From assembly GCF_000020725.1 (NCBI RefSeq), contig NC_011146.1:3533501-3597500 (forward strand): 64,000 bases of DNA, in the 5' to 3' direction. This document shows, one piece after another, positions 23,781-34,549 of this stretch. The stretch is from Citrifermentans bemidjiense Bem. Lineage in GTDB: Bacteria > Desulfobacterota > Desulfuromonadia > Geobacterales > Geobacteraceae. Both the position numbers and the translations under genes were made by a program. The notes under the pieces are model-generated. The model had not been told where the DNA came from. It worked only from the letters and a program-made list of their open reading frames with translations, and searched no databases. The stretch's first letter is position 1, and each line of letters begins with the position of its first letter.

Positions 23781-24713
23781 TCAGAGCGGGAAAGGACCGG
23801 GCTTTTTCGGGATGGAGGCAACGTCCAGGTGAGTTACCCCCCACTGCAGCACTTCCGCCGGGGGGGCTTTTTCCAAGGCGACCGGGGGGGACTGCCCCAG
23901 GAACCTGAGCGCACTGGCCAAAAGCTCCCCCCCCTCTTTCGACAGGTCGCGACCGTGCGCGAGGGAAACGGCGTGGTCCCGCTTGCTCAGTTTCGCACCG
24001 TCGGGGCCGGTCACCAGCGGCAGATGCCAGTAGCTGGGTGTCGAGTAATTGAAGAGCCTCTGCAGGTAGATCTGGCGCGGCGTCGAACTGAGAAGGTCCG
24101 CACCTCGCACCACCTGATTCACCCCGGCGGCCGCATCATCGACTACAACAGCCAAATGGTAGGCGTAAGGGCCGTCGGCGCGATAAATGACGAAGTCGCC
24201 GCAAGAAGCGGTCAGATGCTGGCCGTAGAGCCCCATGATTCCGTCCTGGAAGGATATAACCTCGTCGTACACCTTCACCCTGAGCGCCCTCTCCACCTTT
24301 TCGGGCGGCAACCCCTCGCGGCATAGCCCCGGATAAACCAGCCCGTCCTCATGCGGCGCGGAGGCCATTTGGGCTATCTCGCTCCTGGTACAGCCGCAGG
24401 GATATGCCAGCCTCCGCCGCACCAGTTCATCGGCGGCCTCGCGGTAATAATCGGTGCGCCTGCTTTGGTAGAGGACCTCGCCGTCCCACTGGAAGCCGAG
24501 CGTTTCCAGCGTCGACAGCATGTCGTCGGCAATACAGGGAACCACCCGCGGCAGGTCCAGGTCCTCCATGCGGAGGAACCACAGCCCCCCCGCTTGTCTC
24601 GCCAGGATGTAGCTTCCCACTGCAGCGACCAGCGAGCCGACATGCAGCGGCCCGGTGGGAGACGGCGCGAAACGCCCAACGACCGGGATATTTTCGGATG
24701 CACTGTTTCTCAT
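23781..24713 (-). CDS. gluQ: Glutamyl-Q tRNA(Asp) synthetase
   Basis: 310 residues, the length of the catalytic-domain-only paralogue of GluRS. HIGH-type motif APSPTGPLHVG (16-26), Zn-binding CGC ... YPGLC (about 106-131), and KMSKS-type AKLSKRD near 242. No anticodon-binding domain. The enzyme attaches glutamate to queuosine at the wobble position of tRNA-Asp. It reads toward the lipoprotein gene (convergent, 60 bases apart). Confidence 0.93.
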   Translation of the reverse strand: MRNSASENIPVVGRFAPSPTGPLHVGSLVAAVGSYILARQAGGLWFLRMEDLDLPRVVPCIADDMLSTLETLGFQWDGEVLYQSRRTDYYREAADELVRRRLAYPCGCTRSEIAQMASAPHEDGLVYPGLCREGLPPEKVERALRVKVYDEVISFQDGIMGLYGQHLTASCGDFVIYRADGPYAYHLAVVVDDAAAGVNQVVRGADLLSSTPRQIYLQRLFNYSTPSYWHLPLVTGPDGAKLSKRDHAVSLAHGRDLSKEGGELLASALRFLGQSPPVALEKAPPAEVLQWGVTHLDVASIPKKPGPFPL

Positions 24714-24731
24714 ACTGATGAAAACCTTTGG

Positions 24732-24790
24732 CCACGGAGAACTTCTGAAGAATCGTGGGCTAACCCGGAGTTCTCAGATTCTCTCCGTGG
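24732..24790. repeat. Long inverted repeat between gluQ and ppnP
   Basis: CCACGGAGA (from 24732) is inverted as TCTCCGTGG (to 24790), with an outer AAACCT/AGGTTT pair. It could form a hairpin about 75 bases long and act as a terminator of ppnP. Confidence 0.55.
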
Positions 24791-24810
24791 CGCAGGTTTG
24801 CCTTCCGGGT

Positions 24811-25122
24811 TTAGAGGAAGGAGCAGATGTAATCGGAAACGGCGGTGACGTTGACCTTGAAGCTCGAGTTTTCGGGCACTTCGAACGCCTCTCCACCCTT
24901 GATGGCGACCGGGTCGGGAGAGCCGGGCAAAACCACCGTCATCTCGCCGGAAAGGATCTCCATGAGCTCCGCGGAGCCGGTGTTGAAGGTGTATTCACCC
25001 GGGAGCATCAGCCCCAAGGTCTTGCGCGACCCGTCAGGGAATATGACGGTGCGGCTGGTCACCTTGCCCTCGAAATAGATGTTGGCCTCTTTTACCACAC
25101 TTACGTTGTTGAATTCGGACAC
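24811..25122 (-). CDS. ppnP: Pyrimidine/purine nucleoside phosphorylase PpnP
   Basis: 103 residues, a single cupin of the DUF1255/YaiE family: NVSVVKEANIYFEGKVTSRTV, RKTLGLMLPGEY, LMEILSGEMTV, EVPENSSF. Family members split nucleosides with phosphate to base and ribose-1-phosphate in the cytoplasm. Length is typical. ATG with GGAGG about 6 bases upstream. Confidence 0.92.
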   Translation of the reverse strand: MSEFNNVSVVKEANIYFEGKVTSRTVIFPDGSRKTLGLMLPGEYTFNTGSAELMEILSGEMTVVLPGSPDPVAIKGGEAFEVPENSSFKVNVTAVSDYICSFL

Positions 25123-25150
25123 TGCACACCTCCTGATTTTGATTAAAGTC

Positions 25151-25501
25151 CTACTTGTTCCAATCCCCGGAGTCCCACCGCTCCAACGCAGCCTGCGCCC
25201 TGAATCCTGTCAGCCCGGGAAGCGTAGTGGAGAGCCGCATCAGCACCTCCCGGCAGCGGTCGGGCTCTTCGCGTATGGCGTACACGGCAGCCATGCCGGC
25301 AACCCTGACGTCTTCGTTATCCAGCAGCGTGAGAAAAAGGTCCAAGGCCCCTTCGCGCAGCACTGCAGCGTAAAACCTGTCCAGATCCTCCACCTGCGCA
25401 GCGGAGACCTCTTCCTGCAGATTTTCCATGGCTTCGGCATGCCTGATCGCGGCTTTGCAGAACCATTCGATAAGTTTGGCGGCTTTCGCTTCTCGCAGCA
25501 C
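25151..25501 (-). CDS. Small HEAT-like helical protein (DUF2019-like)
   Basis: 116 residues, all helix, with a paired-helix pattern (FYAAVLREGALDLFLTLLDNEDVRVAGMAAVYAIREEPDRCREVLMRLS) that resembles one or two HEAT-type repeats and DUF2019 proteins. GTG start with GGAGG 6 bases upstream. It follows ppnP upstream on the same strand, 28 bases away. Function unknown; a protein-binding role is the general expectation for the fold. Confidence 0.65.
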   Translation of the reverse strand: MLREAKAAKLIEWFCKAAIRHAEAMENLQEEVSAAQVEDLDRFYAAVLREGALDLFLTLLDNEDVRVAGMAAVYAIREEPDRCREVLMRLSTTLPGLTGFRAQAALERWDSGDWNK

Positions 25502-25718
25502 CTGCTGCCTCCTCGCACTTTGCTCCTGCCCCCGTTGTGAGCCTGGAAATTTCGCACCTTAGCAGTTTTTGGGAACCCCTTCAACCTAAATGAGTGAGGA
25601 CACTTGTTGTGGCGGTACACAACAAAGGTAAGTCGCCAAGGGCGAAGTCCCCAATGAACAAAAAAACCGCGATTGCTCGCGGCCATTTTCTCCTACCATA
25701 ATTCCGGCTGCCTACGGG

Positions 25719-26258
25719 TCAGCTACGATGCTTCCACCGGTACAGACCGATGGTGCCGAAACCTGCGCCCAGCAGAAACAAAGTGGAGGGCTCAGGAACC
25801 GCAGCAGGCACTACCGCGGAAAAATCGGCCTTGGCGGACCCTTCCGTGAGACCAGGGGCATTAGCGGTCACGAAGAAGGTAAAGGTATGGGGCCCCGCTG
25901 TAAGGGCCAGATCATCGAACACCCCGTGGAAATAGCCGGAACCGTCGTGGAAGGTCGAAGTCCACCGGGTAAGGACGTTATCGAAGTAGAAAGCGAATTC
26001 ATCTCCTACAGCATACTCATCGAACGCAGTAACGAGGGGCATGACGCAGTCGCTGCTCGTTGAGATGCTCCAATCGGAACTCCACCACTCGTCTTCGTTG
26101 GGCGTGGTGATAAAACCGATCGGTCCGATGCCGTCAAACCAGGAAAACTCACCGCTCCATCCCAAGGCAGGGTCGATTACAACGGTGGCCTGACATGGGA
26201 TGGATGAAAGAGTGAAAAAGGAACTGAACGCGAGTGCAGCAAGGAATCGTTTAGCCAT
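25719..26258 (-). CDS. PEP-CTERM sorting-signal secreted protein
   Basis: 179 residues. Signal peptide (1-24, ending CQA), a beta-rich Trp/Phe-rich body with no known domain, and a C-terminal VPEPSTLFLLGAGFGTIGLYRWKHR: PEP motif, hydrophobic helix and basic tail, the substrate signal for exosortase/archaeosortase processing. Such proteins accompany exopolysaccharide and biofilm matrix export. No exosortase is in this window. Monocistronic. Confidence 0.88.
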   Translation of the reverse strand: MAKRFLAALAFSSFFTLSSIPCQATVVIDPALGWSGEFSWFDGIGPIGFITTPNEDEWWSSDWSISTSSDCVMPLVTAFDEYAVGDEFAFYFDNVLTRWTSTFHDGSGYFHGVFDDLALTAGPHTFTFFVTANAPGLTEGSAKADFSAVVPAAVPEPSTLFLLGAGFGTIGLYRWKHRS

Positions 26259-26436
26259 GAGACACCTCCCGAACTGAGCTACCTCCTGATGAGTAAGCCG
26301 CGAGCGGAATTCCCAAACCGCTCCAATGGTCCCCGATACGTACCTACAAATTAAGCTATTGTAATTATCGAGTCAATTCTTTCCACGCGTCCCGGTGCCG
26401 CACCTCGATAGCGCCTATCGTGGGCCACAAATAGGA

Positions 26437-26460
26437 AAAGGCGGGGTTTCCCCCGCCTTT
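26437..26460. terminator. Terminator after glnA
   Basis: Perfect 10-bp stem AAAGGCGGGG/CCCCGCCTTT with loop TTTC, 27 bases past the glnA stop. Confidence 0.85.
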
Positions 26461-26486
26461 CCATGCTGCCTTTATGCCTGAAGCTC

Positions 26487-27899
26487 TTAAATGTCGAAGT
26501 ACAGTGCGAACTCGAGCGGTACCGGACGCATACGGACCGGGTTGACTTCGGCTTCGGTCTTGTACTCGATCCACTTCTCGACGACGTCCGGAGTGAAGAC
26601 GTCACCTTTGTAGAGGAACTCGTTGTCTTCCTGCAGCGCCTTGAGAGCCTCCTCGAGGGAGCCCGGTGCGGACGGGATGGTGGCGAGTTCTTCCGGGGAC
26701 AGGCCGTAGATGTCCTTGTCCAGCGGCTGGCCCGGATCGATCTTGTTCTCGATGCCGTCGAGGCCAGCCATCAGCAGGGCTGCGAAGGCGAGGTAGCCGT
26801 TGCAGGACGGGTCCGGAGTGCGGTATTCGATCCTCTTCGCCTTGGGGTTCGAGGAGAACATCGGGATACGGAGCGAAGCGGAACGGTTACGGCTGGAGTA
26901 AGCCATGTTCACCGGAGCCTCGAAGCCCGGCACCAGACGCTTGTAGGAGTTGGTGGTCGGGTTGGTGAAGGCGCAGAGGGCACGGGCGTGCTTGATGATG
27001 CCGCCGATGTACCAGAGAGCCATCTGGGAAAGCCCGCCGTATTTGTCGCCGGCGAAGAGGTTGGTGCCTTCTTTCCAGAGGGACATGTGGCAGTGCATAC
27101 CGGAGCCGTTGTCGCCGTAAAGCGGCTTGGGCATGAAGGTTACGGTCTTGCCGTTCCTGTTGGCCACGTTCTTGATGACGTACTTGAACCACTGGAGTTG
27201 GTCAGCCATGTCGACCAGGGAGGAGAAGCGCATGTCGATCTCGGCCTGGCCGCCGGTAGCGACCTCGTGGTGCTGGCACTCGACGCGGATGCCGACTTTC
27301 TGCAGTTCCAGGACCATCTCATTGCGGAGGTCGTTCTGTGAGTCGGTCGGGGCAACCGGGAAGTAGCCTTCCTTGTGGCGCGGCTTGTAGCCGAGGTTCG
27401 GGAACTCTTCGCGGCCGCTGTTCCATGCGCCTTCGACGGAGTCGACGGCGTAGAAGGAGGAGTTGGCGGTGGAGTCGTAACGGACGTCGTCGAAGATGAA
27501 GAATTCAGCTTCCGGCCCGAAGTATGCGGTGTCGGCAAGGCCGGTCGACTTCAGGTAGTTCTCGGCTTTCTTGGCGATGTTACGCGGGTCGCGGGTGTAG
27601 TCTTCTTTGGTGATCGGGTCGAAGATGTCGCAGATAAGCGAAAGAGTGGGAATCGCGGTGAACGGGTCCATCTTCGCGGTCTTCGGGTCCGGAATGATGA
27701 TCATGTCGGAGGCGTGAATCGGCTGCCACCCACGGATGGAGGAGCCGTCAAAGCCCTGCCCTTCCTCGAAGGTGTCCTCGCCGAACTCGCTCATCGGCAC
27801 GGTGAAGTGCTGCCAGATGCCGACGAAGTCCATGAATTTGAAATCGACCATAAGTACGCCGTTTTCTTTGGCAAACTCCACTACTTGTTTAGGTGTCAT
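26487..27899 (-). CDS. glnA: Glutamine synthetase type I
   Basis: 470 residues, the usual GSI length. N-terminal beta-grasp, then the catalytic domain with [54 protein letters not shown] Tyr in [11 protein letters not shown] matches the site adenylylated by GlnE in GSI-beta enzymes. It makes glutamine from glutamate, ammonia and ATP. It follows glnB (39 bases), so PII and its main target pathway are co-expressed; a type III synthetase lies further upstream. Confidence 0.97.
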   Translation of the reverse strand: MTPKQVVEFAKENGVLMVDFKFMDFVGIWQHFTVPMSEFGEDTFEEGQGFDGSSIRGWQPIHASDMIIIPDPKTAKMDPFTAIPTLSLICDIFDPITKEDYTRDPRNIAKKAENYLKSTGLADTAYFGPEAEFFIFDDVRYDSTANSSFYAVDSVEGAWNSGREEFPNLGYKPRHKEGYFPVAPTDSQNDLRNEMVLELQKVGIRVECQHHEVATGGQAEIDMRFSSLVDMADQLQWFKYVIKNVANRNGKTVTFMPKPLYGDNGSGMHCHMSLWKEGTNLFAGDKYGGLSQMALWYIGGIIKHARALCAFTNPTTNSYKRLVPGFEAPVNMAYSSRNRSASLRIPMFSSNPKAKRIEYRTPDPSCNGYLAFAALLMAGLDGIENKIDPGQPLDKDIYGLSPEELATIPSAPGSLEEALKALQEDNEFLYKGDVFTPDVVEKWIEYKTEAEVNPVRMRPVPLEFALYFDI

Positions 27900-27938
27900 C
27901 TACAATCTCCTTTCAAATTAAGTAAAAACCAGGGCCAA

Positions 27939-28431
<493 letters not shown>

Positions 28432-28456
28432 CGTGCCTTGACTGTGGCGTGGCTAT

Positions 28457-28488
28457 AAATAGGAGCCCCCGGCAGGGGGCTCCTATTT
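28457..28488. terminator. Terminator after the type III glutamine synthetase gene
   Basis: Perfect 14-bp stem (AAATAGGAGCCCCC and complement) with a 4-base loop, 22 bases past the stop. It isolates this gene from glnB. Confidence 0.88.
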
Positions 28489-28509
28489 GGGCACATAAAG
28501 ATCCAGGGA

Positions 28510-30597
28510 TTACAGAACGAAAAGCATCTCCCTGTAGGTCGGCAGAGGCCAGTACTTGGCACCTATGATTTTTTCCAGCGCATCGCCAGTGGCACGCAGT
28601 TCAAACATTTTGGTAAACACGTTTTCCCTGAATGCGGCGGCCTGCTTCTCGGCATCGGCGATGTTCAGCGCGTTCTCAAGCGCCTGCTCCAGCGCTTTGG
28701 TATTGGCGCTCATCGAAGCCAGTTTCTCGCAGAGTTCATCCAGCAATTCCTTCTGTGTCGAGACGTCCAGCTTGCTGGATACAGCGGCGACCGCATTGAC
28801 AGAGTTTGCCACTGCTGTCGCATACTCAATGGCGGTGGGGATTATGCTGTGGTTGGCCATGTCTATCATGGTCAGCGCTTCGATGTTCAGGGTCTTGATG
28901 TACTGCTCGACCATGATTTCGTAACGTGCATGAACTTCCTTTTCGTTGAAGACATTGTGAGCAGCGAACACCTTGACCGCTTCCTTGGAGACCAGCTCCT
29001 TGAGTGCGTCAGGAGTGTTGGGAATGTTCGGCAGGCCACGTTTCGCTGCTTCCTGAACCCACTCGTCGGAGTAGTTGTTGCCGTTAAAGATCACACGCTG
29101 GTGTTTTTTCGCGGTTTTCTGAAGCAGCTTGTCGAGGTCGGCGTCGAAGTTGGTGGATTTCTCCAGCACGTCGGCAAACTCCTTCAGCGCCTCGGCAATG
29201 ATGGTGTTGATGATGATGTTGGGGCCCGAAATGGAGAAGGAAGAACCGAGCATCCTGAATTCGAACTTGTTGCCGGTAAAGGCGAACGGGGAGGTCCTGT
29301 TCCTGTCGGTGGCGTCCTTGGGCAGCGAGGGAAGGGTATTTACGCCGATGTCCATGTGACCGCTCATGGAGGACGATTTTGCTACGCCCGCAACGATCTG
29401 GTCGATGATGTCGGCAAGCTGCTCGCCGAGGAAAACCGAAATGATCGCCGGAGGTGCTTCATTGGCGCCCAGGCGATGGTCATTGCCGGCGTTGGCGCAG
29501 GAGCAGCGCAGCAGCCCGGCATAGGTGTCCACAGCCTTGATGGTCGCCATGAGGAAGGTCAGGAACTGGGCATTTTCATGGGGGGTGTGGCCGGGCTCCA
29601 GCAGGTTCTGGCCGTCGTTGGAACTCATGGACCAGTTGTTGTGCTTTCCGGAACCATTGACGCCGGCAAAGGGTTTCTCGTGCAGCAGGCAGACCATGTC
29701 GTGCCTGAGGGCGACCCGCTTGAGAACTTCCATGACCATCTGGTTGTGGTCGGTGGCGATGTTGGTGTTTTCGAAGATCGGAGCAAGTTCAAACTGTCCG
29801 GGTGCTACTTCGTTGTGCTGGGTCTTGGCGGTAACGCCCAGTTTCCACAGTTCCTCGTTCACTTCCTTCATGTACGACAGCACTCTTTCCTTGATACTGC
29901 CGAAGTAGTGGTCTTCCATTTCCTGCCCTTTTGTGGACATGGCGCCGAAAAGGGTTCTGCCTGCCATCATCAGGTCGGGTCTTTTCAGGTAGAAAGACTT
30001 GTCCACCAGGAAGTATTCCTGCTCGGCTCCGACAGTCGAGGTTACCCTGGTGACACTGGTGTTTCCGAACAGCTTGAGAACGCGAACGGCCTGCGTGGAA
30101 AGCGCTTCCATGGAACGAAGCAGAGGAACCTTCTTGTCCAGCGCCTCACCGGTGTAGGAGCAGAAGGCGGTAGGGATGCAGAGAGTGATGACGTCAGCCT
30201 CTTCTCTCAGGAAGGCAGGCGAGGTGCAGTCCCAGGCGGTGTATCCCCTGGCTTCGAAGGTTGCCCTCAGGCCGCCGCTGGGGAAAGAGGACGCATCCGG
30301 CTCACCCTTGACCAGTTCTTTACCGGAGAATTCAAGCAGTACCCCGCCATCCGTCGGCGAAATAAAAGAGTCATGTTTCTCCGCGGTAATGCCGGTCATC
30401 GGCTGGAACCAATGGGTGAAGTGCGTTGCGCCTCTTTCAACGGCCCACTCTTTCATTGCCGATGCGACAACATCTGCAATAGAGGGATCAAGCGGCAGAC
30501 CTTCGTCAATGGTTTTCTTGAGGTTCTTGAAAACACTTTTCGGCAACCTATCTCTCATAACGGACTGGTTAAATACGTTTTGCCCAAACATCTCCAC
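28510..30597 (-). CDS. glnN: Glutamine synthetase type III
   Basis: 695 residues, the GSIII length (about 700). GSIII words include [68 protein letters not shown] and [17 protein letters not shown]. It catalyses the same reaction as GlnA but is a separate dodecameric family that is not adenylylated; regulation is usually transcriptional. AGGAGG lies before the ATG. Two synthetase types plus PII in one block give the cell two ammonia-assimilation routes under common control. Confidence 0.95.
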   Translation of the reverse strand: MEMFGQNVFNQSVMRDRLPKSVFKNLKKTIDEGLPLDPSIADVVASAMKEWAVERGATHFTHWFQPMTGITAEKHDSFISPTDGGVLLEFSGKELVKGEPDASSFPSGGLRATFEARGYTAWDCTSPAFLREEADVITLCIPTAFCSYTGEALDKKVPLLRSMEALSTQAVRVLKLFGNTSVTRVTSTVGAEQEYFLVDKSFYLKRPDLMMAGRTLFGAMSTKGQEMEDHYFGSIKERVLSYMKEVNEELWKLGVTAKTQHNEVAPGQFELAPIFENTNIATDHNQMVMEVLKRVALRHDMVCLLHEKPFAGVNGSGKHNNWSMSSNDGQNLLEPGHTPHENAQFLTFLMATIKAVDTYAGLLRCSCANAGNDHRLGANEAPPAIISVFLGEQLADIIDQIVAGVAKSSSMSGHMDIGVNTLPSLPKDATDRNRTSPFAFTGNKFEFRMLGSSFSISGPNIIINTIIAEALKEFADVLEKSTNFDADLDKLLQKTAKKHQRVIFNGNNYSDEWVQEAAKRGLPNIPNTPDALKELVSKEAVKVFAAHNVFNEKEVHARYEIMVEQYIKTLNIEALTMIDMANHSIIPTAIEYATAVANSVNAVAAVSSKLDVSTQKELLDELCEKLASMSANTKALEQALENALNIADAEKQAAAFRENVFTKMFELRATGDALEKIIGAKYWPLPTYREMLFVL

Positions 30598-31038
30598 GGT
30601 ACAGCCTCCTTTTTATGCAGCGGTGTCTAAAAAATAAGCACTATGCTTGTCGAAGCAACGGGGTTCCAAGTATTTACAGGATCATTGCGTTAAGCATCCA
30701 ATATGTAGCAAGAGAAATGCCCAGTACAGCACCCAGCCGATTAATCTTTCCACACTGTTCCACGCTGAGAACAGCCCTCTGCGCGACCGCCGGCGCAGTC
30801 AATGCCTGGGGTACTGGCTCCGCAGGTGCCTGTCCCCCTTGATGCAGAATAGCCGGTGACTGGCTCCGCAGGTGCCTGTCCCCCTTAATACTGTCCCCCT
30901 TATGTTTAAGAGCGGCGCCTGCTAGGTAAGTGAGCAGCGAGCCGCCCCCCCAGTCGCCTCTTGCCAAGCGCCGGCCGTCATACTATAGTACGGGCGGCTT
31001 TAGGGATCAGGGAGCCCCGGACTTTGGGCGAAGGATTG
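30598..31038. other. Intergenic region with 28-bp direct repeats
   Basis: No gene. It holds the glnN leader and a non-coding block with two perfect direct repeats and a GGGACAGG-type core on the minus strand. Confidence 0.6.
30813..30886. repeat. Perfect 28-bp direct repeats
   Basis: Copies at 30813-30840 and 30859-30886, starting ACTGGCTCCGCAGG and ending CTGTCCCCCTT, 18 bases apart. A further CTGTCCCCCTT follows at 30890. The core is shared with palindromes elsewhere in the window. Confidence 0.85.
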
Positions 31039-31767
31039 ATGGTGAAGAAACTGGAAATCGCACTACGGTGGAAGGAAGCATCACAGCTCGCACGTACACT
31101 CCTGCCTGCAGCAGTGCTTTGTGCGCTCTCCGTCTCGCCGGCGCGGGCCGACTTTTTCCGCTACACAGGGGAGGACGGGGTGGAAACCTTCACCAACACC
31201 CCGACCAGCGGGGGCGCGGTCAGGGTTCTGCGCGAGGGTAAGCCCAAGAAGACGGCGAAGATCCAACCGGAGGCGCTCAAGAGCGAGCCGGGTTTTACCG
31301 AGAAAGACTCCCGGATGCCGGTCCAGGGGATCGTCACCTCCAAGGTCGGGCTGCGCCACGACCCGATCGACGACGGCATGAAACATCATAACGGAGTCGA
31401 CATAGCGGTCCCGACCGGTACCAGGGTTAGAGCGATCGCGGCCGGCAGGGTAGTCGAGAGTGCTGCGCGCGGCGGATATGGCAACCTGGTAACCATCGAG
31501 CATGAAGGAGGAATGGTTTCCCTGTACGGGCACAACGCACAACTGGAGGTCAAGATCGGGGACAGGGTAGAGGCGGGGCAGACGGTCGCGCTCTCCGGCT
31601 CCACCGGGAGATCCACAGGACCGCACCTGCACTTCGAGCTCTGGAAGGACGGGGTAAATGTGACGCAGGCCTACCTGGAGAACGGGATGGGAATTCCGGA
31701 GGTTGCGGAAAGTATCAGGAGCTATCTGTCGAAGGATGGCTCGCTGGTATTCACTAACATGAGGTGA
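31039..31767 (+). CDS. Secreted M23-family (LytM) metallopeptidase with DUF4124 domain
   Basis: 242 residues from ATG 31039. Signal peptide (to about 35, SPARA), a short DUF4124-type domain (FFRYTGEDGVETFTNTP), then an M23 domain with Zn ligands in HHNGVDIAVP and HLHFELW and the YGHN loop. Such enzymes cut, or when inactive regulate cutting of, peptidoglycan cross-links in the periplasm; here all ligands are present. An upstream in-frame ATG is ignored because the signal peptide fits only the later start. Confidence 0.87.
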   Translation: MVKKLEIALRWKEASQLARTLLPAAVLCALSVSPARADFFRYTGEDGVETFTNTPTSGGAVRVLREGKPKKTAKIQPEALKSEPGFTEKDSRMPVQGIVTSKVGLRHDPIDDGMKHHNGVDIAVPTGTRVRAIAAGRVVESAARGGYGNLVTIEHEGGMVSLYGHNAQLEVKIGDRVEAGQTVALSGSTGRSTGPHLHFELWKDGVNVTQAYLENGMGIPEVAESIRSYLSKDGSLVFTNMR

Positions 31768-31781
31768 ACCAAAACCAAAAG

Positions 31782-31828
31782 CAATTGACAATTGACAATT
31801 GACAATTGACGATTGACGATTGACAACT
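31782..31828. repeat. Tandem 7-bp repeats (CAATTGA)
   Basis: Four CAATTGA units followed by two CGATTGA units directly after the M23 gene. The same unit occurs inverted at 32024-32055, giving a long inverted pair around about 195 bases of AT-rich DNA. Confidence 0.85.
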
Positions 31829-32023
31829 AAACCACTACTCCATTCATTTACAGCGCCCAACTCATCCAACTCACAATCAACAAGCCAGAACCAATTGTTA
31901 ATTGGCAACTAGACAGTTGGCAACTAACAACTGCTCCCTTCATTTTCAACTCACAACACACATTCCAACAACAGTCCAGGTCTTACATACCTACAATTTA
32001 AAAGCTGGGTATTAGGTTGTTCC

Positions 32024-32055
32024 ATTGTCAATTGTCAATTGTCAATTGTCAATTG
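32024..32055. repeat. Tandem 7-bp repeats, inverted copy (TCAATTG)
   Basis: Four TCAATTG units directly before the hrpB stop, inverse to those at 31782. The two blocks can pair into a long stem between two convergent genes. Confidence 0.85.
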
Positions 32056-32058
32056 CCT

Positions 32059-34542
32059 CTACGACATCCTCTTCTTCACATGTCTGGTAGCTGGTGCATT
32101 CCACGGGTCGTCCGGCCAGGGGTGCTTCGGGTAGCGACCCTTCAACTCCTTGCACACCTCGCGGTAGGCCCCGTTCCAGAAGCTCTTCAAGTCCGAGGTC
32201 ACCTGAATGGGACGCCGGGCAGGCGACAGCAGGTGGATCACTACCGGTACCCTCCCCTTTGCTACCCGCGGCGTCTCGGCAAGTCCGAACATCTCCTGCA
32301 GTTTGACGGCTAGAAAGGGATCCCCCTCGGCCGAGTATTCCAGGGATATGCGGGAGCCGCTGGGGACCTTGAGATGGGTCGGAGCCTCCTCGTCGACGAG
32401 CTTTTGCTGCCGCCACTCAAGTATCCCCTTCAAAGGCTCCCGAAGGTCCACCCGCGCCAGGTGGGCGAGCGACCTCACCCCATCTAGGTAGGGAAGGAGC
32501 CAGCGCTCCAGGTTTTCCGTCAGCGCCCGGTCCGAGAGGTCCGGCAGCTCCTCCTCCGGCAGCACGCGGCGCAGGAAATTCACACGGTTTTGAAACTGCC
32601 GCGCCTCATCGCTCCAGTTAAGCCCGGAAAGGCCGGGGCCTGACAAGATTCCCCCCAAAAGGGCTGCGCCGATCTCCCGCTTGTCCGGAGTCGCGGCACG
32701 CTCAGAAAGAACGATGGCCCCGAGGCGCTCCTCTTCGCGAGCCACCACCCTTCCCTCTCGCTCATCCCAAAAGACCCGCCGCTCGCGGGTAATGGCGCCG
32801 GCGCACCCGGAGCGCACCGCGTCGAGTGTGACGGCGCTCGCCATGTGTATCTCGCCTTCGGCCCCGCCCCCCTCGACCTCGACCGCCACGATGAACGGCT
32901 GCGATCTCAGGTTGCTTCTGCGCGACAGGCGCGCGCCGCTGCCGTTGGCCATGAGGTAGCGGCCGGAGCCGGGGGTTCGCTCCCGCGCCACCCGGTCGGG
33001 ATACGCCATCAGGAGGAGTTCTCCCACCACCGAGGCGTCCCCCTGCACATGCCCCCCCTGCACCCCAAGGGCGTTCCTGAAATAAGTCGCAAGCCTTTCC
33101 ACGGTGCGGGACGCCTGCGGGTCCCGGCGCTCGGCCAAGGCGTCCAGCCGGTCGAGAAGATCGCTGTCGGAAACCGTTCCGCCCCCGCGCGGCAGGAGGT
33201 CGCGTTCGGAGAGGATGGCTGCCAGCGTGCAGGCAAGCCCCCCTTGACCGGTCGCCAGCGAACCGGCCAGCATGGCGGATAGGCGCGGGTGCATGGGGAG
33301 CGCCGCCATCTTCTTTCCCAGGGGGGTGATGTTCCCGCGCCGATCCAGTGCCCCCAGGGATTGCAATAGCGCCCTCCCCTCGGCGAGATGGGCTGCCGGC
33401 GGCAGGTCGAGAAAGCTCAGCGAAGCGGGATCGGCCACACCCCACTGCGCCAGGTCGAGGGCGAGTGGCGCAAGGTCGGATACCTTGATCTCTGGGGGGG
33501 TGAACGGGAGGAGGGTCGTTTGAGCGTGCTCGGTCCAAAGGCGGTAGCAGACGCCGGGGGCCACCCTGCCGGCACGGCCGGCGCGCTGCTGGGCGGAGGC
33601 AGCCGATATCCGCATGGTGTCCAGGCGGTTCAGGCCGGTCGAGGGATCGAAGCGGAGCTGCCGCGAGAAGCCGGAATCCACCACCACACGGACCCCCTCG
33701 ATGGTGAGGCTCGTCTCGGCGATGTTGGTGGCGAGCACCACCTTGCGGCGATCCGCCGGCAGGATGGCGCGCTCCTGCGCGGCAAAGGGGAGATCTCCGT
33801 AGAGGACCGCAACCATGACGTCGGACCCGAGCTTTTGCTGCAGCAAGGTTTCGCAGCGCCTGATGTCGCCGGCGCCGGGGAGGAAAACGAGGATGTCGCC
33901 TTTAGTCTCGGAAAGAGCGCGCAGGACCGAGGCGCAGGTGGTTTCCGCCAGCCGCCCCGAAGGCTCGCTCTTCAGGTACCTGATTTCCACCGGGTACTGT
34001 CGCCCCTCGGTGGTTATCAGCGGCGCGCCGCCGAGAAGCTGCGCCACCGGCTCGGCATCGAGCGTAGCCGACATGACCAGGAGCCGAAGGTCCTCGCGCA
34101 GCCCCAACTGCACGTCCCGGCAAAGCGCGAGCGAAAGGTCGCAGGTAAGGCTCCGCTCGTGGAACTCGTCGAAGATCACCGCCGACACCCCTTCCAGCAG
34201 CGGGTCGCTTTGCAGCCTCCGGGCCAGGATCCCCTCGGTGACCACCTCGATGCGGGTGGCGGAGGATACCTTGCGCTCGAACCTGATGCCATAGCCTACG
34301 CGCCTCCCCACCTCTTCGCCCAGACACTGGGCCATGTAGCGGGCGGCGTTGACTGCGGCCAGCCGGCGCGGCTCGAGCATGATGATCTTTCCACCTTGGA
34401 GAAAGGGGGCGTCCATCAGGGCCAGGGGGACGCGCGTCGTCTTCCCGGCGCCCGGGGGGGCCTGGAGCACGGCTACGTTGCGCAGCTCCAGCGCCTCGGC
34501 CAGTTGCGGGAGAACGGCATCGATGGTGGCGGGTTTAAGCAT
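32059..34542 (-). CDS. hrpB: ATP-dependent helicase HrpB
   Basis: 827 residues, DEAH/RHA type. Walker A GAGKTT (31-36), DEFHERS box, SAT motif, ATNIAETSLTIEGVRVVVDSG, QRAGRAGR, then HA2 and the HrpB-specific C-terminal domain. Cytoplasmic RNA helicase of unclear physiological role. It is 7 bases from the HAD-phosphatase gene and may be co-transcribed. Confidence 0.95.
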   Translation of the reverse strand: MLKPATIDAVLPQLAEALELRNVAVLQAPPGAGKTTRVPLALMDAPFLQGGKIIMLEPRRLAAVNAARYMAQCLGEEVGRRVGYGIRFERKVSSATRIEVVTEGILARRLQSDPLLEGVSAVIFDEFHERSLTCDLSLALCRDVQLGLREDLRLLVMSATLDAEPVAQLLGGAPLITTEGRQYPVEIRYLKSEPSGRLAETTCASVLRALSETKGDILVFLPGAGDIRRCETLLQQKLGSDVMVAVLYGDLPFAAQERAILPADRRKVVLATNIAETSLTIEGVRVVVDSGFSRQLRFDPSTGLNRLDTMRISAASAQQRAGRAGRVAPGVCYRLWTEHAQTTLLPFTPPEIKVSDLAPLALDLAQWGVADPASLSFLDLPPAAHLAEGRALLQSLGALDRRGNITPLGKKMAALPMHPRLSAMLAGSLATGQGGLACTLAAILSERDLLPRGGGTVSDSDLLDRLDALAERRDPQASRTVERLATYFRNALGVQGGHVQGDASVVGELLLMAYPDRVARERTPGSGRYLMANGSGARLSRRSNLRSQPFIVAVEVEGGGAEGEIHMASAVTLDAVRSGCAGAITRERRVFWDEREGRVVAREEERLGAIVLSERAATPDKREIGAALLGGILSGPGLSGLNWSDEARQFQNRVNFLRRVLPEEELPDLSDRALTENLERWLLPYLDGVRSLAHLARVDLREPLKGILEWRQQKLVDEEAPTHLKVPSGSRISLEYSAEGDPFLAVKLQEMFGLAETPRVAKGRVPVVIHLLSPARRPIQVTSDLKSFWNGAYREVCKELKGRYPKHPWPDDPWNAPATRHVKKRMS

Positions 34543-34549
34543 GGCGGCG

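Noticed and set aside
30660-30680. Possible sigma-54 (-24/-12) site upstream of the type III glutamine synthetase
   Set aside because: TGGAAC...TTGCT is present on the minus strand but the GG-to-GC spacing is nine, not ten, bases, which abolishes known function.
31782-32055. CRISPR-like array
   Set aside because: Units are 7 bp in head-to-tail contact without spacers, and the second block is inverted.
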